Below are positions 1-4,788 of a DNA stretch of 6,285 bases, piece after piece. Within the stretch, counting starts at the first letter, position 1. Each line of letters starts with the position of its first letter. A model generated the notes under the pieces. It was not told the origin of the DNA, did no database searches, and saw nothing but the letters and a program-made list of their open reading frames with translations. The stretch spans positions 1 to 6,285 of the forward strand of contig JAAZCZ010000123.1 of assembly GCA_012513005.1 (NCBI GenBank). Reading direction: 5' to 3'. This stretch comes from Oscillospiraceae bacterium (GTDB taxonomy: Bacteria; Bacillota; Clostridia; Oscillospirales; Oscillospiraceae). The translations under genes and the position numbers were made by a program.

Positions 1-51
1 CGAGATTTCAAACGTTTTAGAAATAGAATTCTTCATTGCTTCGCTGCTTAA
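1..51 (+). CDS. ISL3-family transposase, C-terminal end only
   Basis: Frame 1 is open from the window edge to the TAA at 49-51 and gives RDFKRFRNRILHCFAA. ISL3-type DDE transposases characteristically end with a G-x-R-(D/N)-F-x-x-F-R-N-R-I-L-type motif, and this tail fits it well. Its position about 90 bases before an ISL3-like terminal repeat is also the expected arrangement. The catalytic DDE core lies outside the window, so it cannot be judged whether the gene is intact. It matters here as a mark of past transposition next to the accessory genes that follow. Confidence 0.68.
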   Translation, partial: RDFKRFRNRILHCFAA

Positions 52-140
52 CCCCATAAAAAATGGAGCTGACCATTCAGCCAACTCCACTTCGCTTTTA
101 TTCTTCTTTTTTGCTCTACCCCAACATTTGACATAGAGCC
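1..140 (+). mobile_element. Right end of an ISL3-family insertion sequence (partial)
   Basis: Seen: bases 1-51 encode the tail of a transposase. Read on the minus strand from base 140, the sequence starts GGCTCTATGTCAAATGTTGG, which resembles the terminal inverted repeats of ISL3-family elements (GGCTCT followed by a TGTCAA-type stretch). A short subterminal inverted repeat (GCTCTA 113-118, TAGAGC 134-139) lies inside the end. Inference: the element boundary is at or near base 140 and the body extends left out of the window. ISL3 elements usually make 8-bp target duplications, so bases 141-148 (aaaaactg) are the candidate flank, but the other end is not available. Between transposase stop and boundary, 64-89 holds an imperfect hairpin followed by a T-rich stretch that could end the transposase transcript. 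Confidence 0.7.
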
Positions 141-148
141 AAAAACTG

Positions 149-190
149 TAATCGGATGCCGAAAAGCATCCGATTATTTTTGTTGTTTTT
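149..190 (+). terminator. Strong intrinsic terminator
   Basis: A perfect 11-bp stem pairs TAATCGGATGC (149-159) with GCATCCGATTA (166-176) around a 6-base loop (cgaaaa), followed directly by a T-rich tract to 190. It would stop rightward transcripts leaving the insertion sequence and insulate the downstream gene. It begins only nine bases past the proposed IS boundary, so it could have belonged to the gene that originally lay upstream of the insertion site. Confidence 0.85.
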
Positions 191-225
191 GCAGAAAAAC
201 TGCAAATATCATCCTTTCGGGTGAT
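188..225 (+). other. Two adjacent small stem-loops in the leader region
   Basis: Directly after the terminator, TTTGCAG (188-194) pairs with CTGCAAA (200-206) around five A residues. Then ATCATCC (208-214) pairs with GGGTGAT (219-225) around TTTC, with one G-T pair. Neither is followed by a T tract, so they are not obvious terminators. They may be operator or leader structures for the gene at 309, or may only reflect local sequence composition. Confidence 0.35.
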
Positions 226-308
226 GTACAAAAAATATATTTCTGTAGAATATTATTAAAGGGGAATTTATAAATATTTTTATTACAAACCTAAAAAGGA
301 GGGAAAAA

Positions 309-698
309 ATGAAAACAGTAGCAGTCAGCATGAAAAACAGGCTGTTTGCCGATGGCGCAAGTCTCGCACTCACGCGAAGCGGGAATTTTGCGGCAAGGGC
401 AATATCACACCTCCCGCAGGAAAATATGCTCACAGAATGTATCGCAATAAAGCCCGATATCTTGCTGATTGATATAACGCCGACACCGCCGGAGATGACA
501 TTAGAAGGCAGACTCATAACTATTGCACAGATAAGAGAAGTACTGCCGGAAATAAGGGTAGCTGTCATATGTGACGAAACGGCATATCCGACTTTGGCAA
601 AAGAAGTAGTGGCAGCAAAGCAGGAGGGCAAAATAGACGCGTTCTACTACGCCTCAATAACAAGCGACTACCTTGTTGCAGCTCTGGACAGCATTTAG
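309..698 (+). CDS. Stand-alone degenerate receiver (REC-like) domain protein
   Basis: A 129-residue protein with a strong ribosome binding site (AGGAGGG 297-303, five bases before ATG), which fixes the start. Its layout fits a response-regulator receiver domain of NarL/LuxR type: a first strand at residues 3-6, a K-P-D-I-L-L-I-D segment ending in Asp55 at the phospho-acceptor position, an EVLPEIRVAVIC strand at 77-88, a last strand near 110-115 and a final helix to 128. The supporting catalytic residues are changed: the acidic pair after strand 1 is Ser7-Met8, the Thr/Ser after strand 4 is Cys88, and the invariant Lys is Ala115. There is no DNA-binding or other output domain and no kinase nearby. 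Inference: a pseudo-receiver acting by protein contact, or an atypical regulator. The next gene starts 168 bases downstream on the same strand with no clear terminator between, so they could be co-transcribed. The REC assignment is from pattern and needs a profile search. Confidence 0.65.
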   Translation: MKTVAVSMKNRLFADGASLALTRSGNFAARAISHLPQENMLTECIAIKPDILLIDITPTPPEMTLEGRLITIAQIREVLPEIRVAVICDETAYPTLAKEVVAAKQEGKIDAFYYASITSDYLVAALDSI

Positions 699-866
699 AA
701 AAAGATAAAAAAGCAAAACAATAATCGAAAAAACTAAAAAACTGCAAATCAGACAGAACAGCTTAGAAATAACAGAAAAAATAGTTTTACTATAAGTAAA
801 AGTAAGGCAAGTGCATATAGGGGAATTAAATATAAAGAATAATCTTATTAATCAAGGAGAGAGGAA
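699..866 (+). promoter_or_regulatory. A-rich intergenic leader upstream of the surface-protein gene
   Basis: The stretch is A-rich on the plus strand and carries no ORF of note. A perfect inverted repeat, TTTTACT (785-791) and AGTAAAA (795-801) with a 3-base centre, could be an operator or a small hairpin. AGGGGAATT at 819-827 also occurs at 260-268, at almost the same distance from the start codon of the preceding gene. TATAAA at 831-836 resembles a -10 box, but no convincing -35 sits at the right spacing. The ribosome binding site AAGGAGAG (854-861) lies just before the ATG at 867. The promoter itself cannot be placed with confidence. Confidence 0.35.
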
Positions 867-1562
867 ATGAAAAAAGCAAATAAAAGCAAGAAATTCTTGT
901 CGCTGCTCATTGCTCTTGTGCTGCTGCTGGGGCTTATGCCTATAGCATCAATCACGGCACGGGCAGAAGAGATAATTATTGACAAAATAGAAATAACAGG
1001 CGTCACAGCACCGGTTGCAGGTGAAAAACCGACATATGACGGGATAACATTAAAAACAGCGGAGGCTGAAATTCTTGGCAAGTCTTGGCTTGTTTTTACC
1101 GGCAAAGATGATTTTGTGCACAGCGCATCAAAACCGTTTGAAAGTGGGCAAACATATTCAATTTCATTCGGTTTAAAACCTAAAGATGGTTACAAATTTG
1201 CAGAAGAAACAACTGCGACAGTAAATGAAAAGCCGGCTACTGTTACTGTTGGTGGTGAAGGTAATGCCTATAGGTCGGTTAAACTGACATTTAAAATAAC
1301 ACCGGGAGAGCCCGAGAAAGTGACACTTTCATTTGACCCCGGTCGCGGCACAGGAGAAATGGAACCTGTAACAGTGGATAAATATAGACTATTTGTTCTT
1401 CCGGCACATGATTTTACAGGTCCGGGCGACAAGGAATTTGTAGCTTGGGGATTTGTTGGCTCAGATAATATAGCGGCAGGAGATACGATTTCTATTGGCT
1501 CGAATGTAACAGCTACTGCTATCTGGGAAGAGGAAATAATAAGACATGTAGATAGACATTAA
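867..1562 (+). CDS. Surface repeat protein, N-terminal fragment (signal peptide, A1, B1)
   Basis: 231 residues as sequenced, with ribosome binding site AAGGAGAG about five bases before the ATG. The signal peptide is clear: lysine-rich start (KKANKSKK), hydrophobic core at residues 10-24, and likely signal peptidase I cleavage after A-R-A at residue 33. The A1 module covers roughly residues 40-149 (VTAPVAG at 46-52, YKFAEE at 109-114). B1 covers 151-220, starting KVTLSFDPGRGTGEM and closing with A-I-W. The last 11 residues (EEEIIRHVDRH) are at or past the frameshift, and the stop is premature relative to the repeat pattern. If translated alone, the product would be exported but, lacking the sorting signal, released from the cell rather than anchored to the wall. 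B1 is the most divergent B repeat and lacks the F-K-A-W signature (it has FVAW). Confidence 0.85.
   Translation: MKKANKSKKFLSLLIALVLLLGLMPIASITARAEEIIIDKIEITGVTAPVAGEKPTYDGITLKTAEAEILGKSWLVFTGKDDFVHSASKPFESGQTYSISFGLKPKDGYKFAEETTATVNEKPATVTVGGEGNAYRSVKLTFKITPGEPEKVTLSFDPGRGTGEMEPVTVDKYRLFVLPAHDFTGPGDKEFVAWGFVGSDNIAAGDTISIGSNVTATAIWEEEIIRHVDRH
978..1316 (+). repeat. A module 1 (coding repeat)
   Basis: First of three related modules of about 110 residues in the surface protein. The others start near 1555 and 2773. Shared landmarks in order are I-x-G-V-T-x-P-V-A-G, P-T-(F/Y)-D-G-I, a central W, a Y-x-I segment, D/G-Y-K-F-A-E, and a closing segment that runs into a glutamate-rich link to the next B module. 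The units are diverged at DNA level, so they are old duplications kept at protein level. Confidence 0.7.
1549..1562 (+). other. Frameshift site in the surface-protein gene
   Basis: The upstream frame ends at TAA 1560-1562, and the downstream frame is closed by TAG at 1549-1551. The switch must therefore lie in this short interval, equivalent to one extra base or two missing ones. There is no homopolymer run in it. AGACAT occurs twice, 12 bases apart (1542-1547 and 1554-1559), which could favour copying errors, although a 12-base change alone would keep frame. The inter-module linker here is about two residues shorter than the matching linker before A3, so a small deletion of around five bases would also fit. 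Confidence 0.75.
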
Positions 1563-1890
1563 AGGCGTTACTAAGCCGGTAGCGGGAGAGACTCCGACAT
1601 TTGACGGGATAACAGTAGTGCAAGATGGTGTCGAGATTAATGCAGATAATACCCGCTGGAGGTACTTTAATGGTAACAATGATACTATGCACAATCCGAC
1701 AGACAAGTTTGCACCGGGCGTGGTGTACACAATTAAAATTAGTTTAACCCCTCTCAAAGACTACAAATTTGCCGAGAACATAACAGCAAGAGTAAACGAA
1801 GAGGATGCTTCCGATATTGTTGCTGTTGGCTCGGATGGGGCTTATAGAAATATTTTTCTGAAGTTTGATAAAACAGAAGGCGAGCCTGAA
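1555..1890 (+). repeat. A module 2 (coding repeat)
   Basis: Second A module, beginning directly after the frameshift (DIKGVTKPVAG) and including PTFDGI, a VYTIKISLTPL strand and YKFAEN. It ends with TEGEPE before B2. It matches A3 more closely than A1: both have TEGE at the exit and NPxDxFAxGVxYxIKI-like centres. Confidence 0.7.
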
Positions 1891-4176
1891 AAAGCAACAG
1901 TTTCCTTTGATAATAACGGCGGAAGTGGCACAATGGAATCTGTGTTGGCGGATAAGTACTCATTATTCACTCTGCCTGAATGCACTTTTACCCCTCCTAC
2001 AGGCAAGTTATTTAAGGCGTGGCAAGTAGCAGGGGTAGAAAAAGCCCCGGGTCAAATGATAGACATAACCGCAGACACAGCAGTAAAAGCCCTTTGGGTA
2101 GACAAGGCAACAGTGACCTTTGATGCAAACGGCGGTACAGGTGCTATGTCTGCTGCCGAAATAGGTAAAGGTGCAAAATACACTCTGCCTGTAAACGCCT
2201 TTACGCCTCCCACCGACAAAGTGTTTAAGGCATGGGAAGTGGGTGGTGAGGAAAAATCAGAAGGCGAAAAAATAGAGGTACCCGGCGATATAACAATAAA
2301 AGCTGTTTGGACAGAAGACCTACTTAAAGTTTCCTTTGATGCTAACGGTGGCACAGGTGAGATGCTTACTGCCAAAGTCGGCAAAGACTCAATGTATAAA
2401 CTGCCTAGTTGCAGCTTTACTGCACCCGAGGGAAAAACTTTTAAAGCATGGAAAGTAGGTGAAGAAGAAATATCTGCCGGCAATGAGCTAAAGGTAATCG
2501 CCGACACAACAGTTAAAGCGATCTGGGGGGAAAAAGTAACGGTTTCCTTTTCTCCGGGCGAAGGTGGCACAGGCGAGATGAAGTCTCTTGATTTTTTAAA
2601 GGGCACTGCAATTTTTCTGCCCGGTTGCAATTTTTCTCCGCCTGCAGGAAAGATGTTTAAGGCATGGAAAATAGGCACAGAAGAAAAAAAGATGCACGCT
2701 CAGATAACAGTTAATGAAGATACCCTTGCAACAGCGCTGTGGGAAGATGACACCCGTATTACAATAAGCAATGTAGAAATTAAAGGAGTAACCGAGCCGG
2801 TGGCTGGTGCAATGCCGACTTTTGATGGCATAAAAACAGACACTCCCGGAGTTAAGATTGATTTTTCTAATACCAGCTGGTTCTATTTAATAGATACGAC
2901 CAGGCATTATCACAAGCCGTCGAACGCATTTGCTCAGGGTGTGGCGTACTCTATTAAGATTAACGTAAATCCTCTCGAAGGCTATAAATTTGCCGAAAGC
3001 ATAACAGCAACAGTTGATGGCGAAAACGCTACCGAAATTCAAACAGCCGGCACGGGTGGATATTCAAGGCATATAAACCTTGATTTTGCTAAAACAGAAG
3101 GTGAAATCGAAAAAGTAAAAATTTCCTTTGAAAAAAATGGTGGCACCGGTGAAATGGCAGAAGTTGAAGCTAATAAATACGAACATTTCTATCTTCCGAA
3201 ATGTGAATTTAATGCACCCGATGAAGGCAAAGCCTTTAAGGCATGGGAAATAGCCCCGGGAGAAGAAAAATTTGTAGGAAGTTGGTTTGCTCCGGAAAAT
3301 GATACGGTGATAAAAGCCTTGTGGGAAGATAAGGTGACAGTAACATTTGATGCAAACGGCGGCGAGGGCTCAATGCCTCCTGCAGAAATGGGCAAAGGTG
3401 CAAAATACACTCTGCCTGCAAACAAATTCAAAGCCCCCGACGGCAAGTTATTTAAGGCGTGGGAAGTGGCAGGAGTAGAAATGGCAGAACAGAAAATGAT
3501 TACTGTGTTCAAAGACACGACAGTAAAAGCCCTTTGGGTAGACAAGGCAACAGTGACCTTTGATGCAAACGGTGGCGGCGGCAGCATGGCATCTGCCGAA
3601 GTAGTAAAAGGTGCAGAATACACCCTTCCCGCAAACACCTTCACACCTCCCACTGACAAGGAATTTAAGGCATGGGAAGTAGCAGGAGTAGAAAAAGCAG
3701 TCGGCGCTAAGATTACGGTAAGCGCAGATACGCTAGTTAAAGCCGTTTGGAAGGATAAGCCCGAAACCCCAAACACAGTGCCTGTAATAACCGAGGGCAA
3801 AAACGGCAAATGGACGCAGGGTCAGGCAGCCGGTCTCACATTTAAGTCAGATGCCGACTATGCAGACTTTATTAAAGTCGAGGTAGACGGCAAGGAATTA
3901 GCAGCTAAAAACTATACAGTAGCAAGCGGCAGTACAGTTGTAACACTAAAATCCGAGTACTTAAAATCCCTTGCTCCCGGCAAGCACACACTTGGCATAG
4001 TGTCTAAAAACGGCACTGCAGTAACCAACTTTGAAATCTTAGCAGCCAAGGCGAACGCGGTGCCCAAAACAGGAGATACGCAGAATTTAGCACCTGCACT
4101 GCTTATTATGCTACTTTCAAGCAGCGCACTTGCCGGCACCTTAATCACAAGAAGAAAAAGAGCATACGGCAAATAA
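1618..4176 (+). CDS. Surface repeat protein, C-terminal fragment (A2 to sorting signal)
   Basis: 852 residues if counted from the GTG at 1618. That codon has no convincing ribosome binding site and lies inside the A2 module; coding similarity runs back to 1552 (IDIKGVTKPVAG), so this is the downstream half of the gene starting at 867. In this numbering: rest of A2 to about 90, B2 92-160, B3 163-231, B4 237-303, B5 306-375, A3 about 386-498, B6 499-569, B7 572-640, B8 643-711, a proline-containing linker, and a beta-type C-terminal domain at about 723-806 (G-K-W-T-Q-G start, VDGKEL and GKHTLGIVSKNG motifs) of a kind common at the end of clostridial surface proteins. Then come the sorting motif VPKTGD at 815-820, a hydrophobic span 824-843 and the tail RRKRAYGK. 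Sortase would cut between T and G; no sortase gene is in the window. Alone, this fragment has no signal peptide and would not be exported. A strong terminator follows at 4211. Confidence 0.85.
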   Translation: MQDGVEINADNTRWRYFNGNNDTMHNPTDKFAPGVVYTIKISLTPLKDYKFAENITARVNEEDASDIVAVGSDGAYRNIFLKFDKTEGEPEKATVSFDNNGGSGTMESVLADKYSLFTLPECTFTPPTGKLFKAWQVAGVEKAPGQMIDITADTAVKALWVDKATVTFDANGGTGAMSAAEIGKGAKYTLPVNAFTPPTDKVFKAWEVGGEEKSEGEKIEVPGDITIKAVWTEDLLKVSFDANGGTGEMLTAKVGKDSMYKLPSCSFTAPEGKTFKAWKVGEEEISAGNELKVIADTTVKAIWGEKVTVSFSPGEGGTGEMKSLDFLKGTAIFLPGCNFSPPAGKMFKAWKIGTEEKKMHAQITVNEDTLATALWEDDTRITISNVEIKGVTEPVAGAMPTFDGIKTDTPGVKIDFSNTSWFYLIDTTRHYHKPSNAFAQGVAYSIKINVNPLEGYKFAESITATVDGENATEIQTAGTGGYSRHINLDFAKTEGEIEKVKISFEKNGGTGEMAEVEANKYEHFYLPKCEFNAPDEGKAFKAWEIAPGEEKFVGSWFAPENDTVIKALWEDKVTVTFDANGGEGSMPPAEMGKGAKYTLPANKFKAPDGKLFKAWEVAGVEMAEQKMITVFKDTTVKALWVDKATVTFDANGGGGSMASAEVVKGAEYTLPANTFTPPTDKEFKAWEVAGVEKAVGAKITVSADTLVKAVWKDKPETPNTVPVITEGKNGKWTQGQAAGLTFKSDADYADFIKVEVDGKELAAKNYTVASGSTVVTLKSEYLKSLAPGKHTLGIVSKNGTAVTNFEILAAKANAVPKTGDTQNLAPALLIMLLSSSALAGTLITRRKRAYGK
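1891..2742 (+). repeat. Tandem B repeats 2-5 (InlB B-repeat-like)
   Basis: Four consecutive units of 201-210 bases: 1891-2097, 2104-2310, 2326-2526 and 2533-2742, separated by two to five codons. Each encodes a K-x-x-V-S/T-F-start, a G-G-x-G-x-M turn, a central L-P, F-K-A-W and a final A-(L/V/I)-W. This is the Listeria-Bacteroides / Flg_new repeat pattern, a small beta-grasp-like fold known from Listeria internalin B and many Firmicutes surface proteins. Unit B1 (1317-1526) stands alone after A1. Confidence 0.8.
2773..3111 (+). repeat. A module 3 (coding repeat)
   Basis: Third A module (VEIKGVTEPVAG, PTFDGI, VAYSIKINVNPLEGYKFAES), ending TEGEIE before B6. It marks the start of the third A-B block and shows that the protein grew by duplication of A-plus-B blocks as well as of single B units. 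Confidence 0.7.
3112..3750 (+). repeat. Tandem B repeats 6-8 (InlB B-repeat-like)
   Basis: Three units at 3112-3324, 3331-3537 and 3544-3750. B7 and B8 resemble B2 and B3 at DNA level: bases 3521-3572 are identical to 2081-2132 over 52 positions, with an offset of 1440. B7 opens like B3 and closes like B2, which points to recombination or gene conversion among repeats. B6 has a short insertion near its FKAW motif (WEIAPGEEKF) and is the least regular unit of this block. Confidence 0.8.
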
Positions 4177-4210
4177 TCTAATATCAGCCGAGTGACAAAA
4201 GAAAACTAAT

Positions 4211-4241
4211 AAAACCGGGTGCCAAGCGGCACCCGGTTTTT
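4211..4241. terminator. Bidirectional intrinsic terminator between convergent genes
   Basis: A perfect 13-bp stem, AAAACCGGGTGCC (4211-4223) with GGCACCCGGTTTT (4228-4240), closes a 4-base loop (AAGC). It has T residues after it on the plus strand and T residues of the stem base on the minus strand. It lies between the stop of the surface-protein gene (4176) and the stop of the minus-strand gene at 4271, so it can end transcripts from both sides. Confidence 0.92.
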
Positions 4242-4270
4242 GTGTAAATATTATAGAGGAGAGGGATTAA

Positions 4271-4573
4271 TTATCCGAATATTGTTTTTGTGCGACCCAG
4301 TACTAAGCCTGCAAAGTTAATGCCGAGCTGAGCACATTTTTGTGCAAAGGTAAAGACGCTGTCGCCGCTACCGTGGAAGCCCTCAACCAAATCCTCATAT
4401 GCGTCTGCAAGGTCTTCGGCACCTGCTTCTACATCATCTGCATAGCTTTCTCCGGCATTCTCAAAGAAATTGCCGACGTCATTCCAGCTCCATGCAAAGC
4501 TACCGGCAGTCAGGCTGCAGACCAGTGTGAATACGAGCATCAGAGTGACAAGTTTCAGTGTTAGTTTTTTCAT
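4271..4573 (-). CDS. Small secreted acidic protein, unknown function
   Basis: 100 residues. The start is supported by AAGGAG (4581-4586 on the opposite strand) seven bases before the ATG. A classical signal peptide is visible: MKKLTLK, a hydrophobic core at residues 8-23, and likely cleavage after S-F-A at residue 27. The mature part of about 73 residues opens WSWNDVGNFF, continues as an acidic, probably helical stretch at about 38-65 (repeated A-D/E spacing, e.g. ADDVEAGAEDLADAYEDLVE), and ends with a more hydrophobic segment (FAQKCAQLGINFAGLVLG). There is one cysteine in the mature chain and no lipobox, wall anchor or known domain that I recognise. It converges on the surface-protein gene and lies downstream of the large membrane-protein gene, but a terminator separates it from the latter, so it probably has its own promoter. 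A peptide effector, bacteriocin-like product or surface helper are all possible; none is shown. Confidence 0.75.
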   Translation of the reverse strand: MKKLTLKLVTLMLVFTLVCSLTAGSFAWSWNDVGNFFENAGESYADDVEAGAEDLADAYEDLVEGFHGSGDSVFTFAQKCAQLGINFAGLVLGRTKTIFG

Positions 4574-4661
4574 TTTAAAACTCCTTAAATTTGTTTTTGT
4601 TCTGCTCTTTGTACTCAGTTAACACACGAAACAGCGATTTTATCGCAAAATTTTTCAAAAA

Positions 4662-4690
4662 AATTTAGTTTTCTTTTTAACAAATCCCAA
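4662..4690 (-). promoter_or_regulatory. Possible promoter for the small secreted protein
   Basis: On the minus strand, TTGGGA (4685-4690) and TAAATT (4662-4667) are separated by 17 bases and match the -35 and -10 consensus at four of six positions each. Transcription would start near 4655, giving a leader of about 80 bases containing a small hairpin, GCGAT/ATCGC (4634-4646). The surrounding AT-rich sequence makes chance matches likely, so this is tentative. Confidence 0.25.
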
Positions 4691-4722
4691 AAAACCGCAT
4701 AAATAAAGGAAATATCGGCAAA

Positions 4723-4755
4723 TAAAAAACCTTGGGAAATATTGTCTCCCAAGGT
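4723..4755 (-). terminator. Intrinsic terminator of the large membrane-protein gene
   Basis: On the minus strand, ACCTTGGGA (4755-4747) pairs with TCCCAAGGT (4737-4729) around a 9-base loop. A run of T residues follows (opposite the A run at 4724-4729). It lies 34 bases past the stop codon at 4789 and separates that gene from the small secreted protein. Confidence 0.88.
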
Positions 4756-4788
4756 CATATTTTTGAAATTTCAGAGAATTTGCCCTTT

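Larger units (their letters stand above)
867..4176 (+). pseudogene. Frameshifted gene for a sortase-anchored repeat surface protein
   Basis: The two ORFs 867-1562 and 1552-4176 are halves of one gene. The second continues the domain pattern exactly where the first breaks off, one frame over (+1 relative). Removing one base between 1549 and 1562 would give an uninterrupted protein of about 1,102 residues. Its layout would be signal peptide, A1-B1, A2-B2-B3-B4-B5, A3-B6-B7-B8, C-terminal beta domain, VPKTGD sorting signal. A modules are about 110 residues and carry V-T-x-P-V-A-G and Y-K-F-A-E motifs. B modules are about 70 residues and belong to the InlB B-repeat / Listeria-Bacteroides type, with F-D-x-N-G-G, a central LP, F-K-A-W and a closing A-(L/V/I)-W. 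Such proteins are covalently fixed to peptidoglycan by sortase and are usually adhesins or surface spacers; the ligand is unknown. The break may be a real inactivating mutation, a reversible variant or an assembly error. The rest of the reading frame looks well preserved, which favours a recent or artefactual event. Confidence 0.82.

Noticed and set aside
225..256. Sigma-70-type promoter (TGTACA with TAGAAT or TATTAT) before the pseudo-receiver gene.
   Set aside because: The spacings are 15 or 20 bases, outside the usual 16-18, and the region is AT-rich enough for chance -10 matches.
1549..1562. Programmed +1 ribosomal frameshift joining the two halves of the surface protein.
   Set aside because: No CTT-TGA-like slippery codon-stop pair, internal Shine-Dalgarno stimulator or homopolymer is visible; a mutation or sequencing error is simpler.
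1618..1620. GTG as a genuine independent translation start.
   Set aside because: It lies inside the conserved A2 module, lacks a convincing ribosome binding site, and would give a protein with no signal peptide despite a wall-sorting signal.
1891..3750. Regular repeats that could suggest a CRISPR-like or satellite array.
   Set aside because: The period of about 210 bases keeps the reading frame and encodes a conserved protein module; there are no short identical repeats with unique spacers.
2052..3809. Long minus-strand open frames opposite the surface-protein gene (up to about 208 codons).
   Set aside because: They mirror the coding repeats of the plus strand, have low-complexity Ser/Pro-rich translations and no ribosome binding sites.
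4515..4519. Lipobox around the cysteine in the signal peptide of the small secreted protein.
   Set aside because: The residues before Cys19 (T-L-V) do not fit the lipobox pattern, and a better signal peptidase I site (S-F-A) follows at residue 27.
4340..4564. Plus-strand 74-codon frame opposite the small secreted protein.
   Set aside because: The minus-strand frame has a good ribosome site and a classical signal peptide; the plus-strand one is its shadow.
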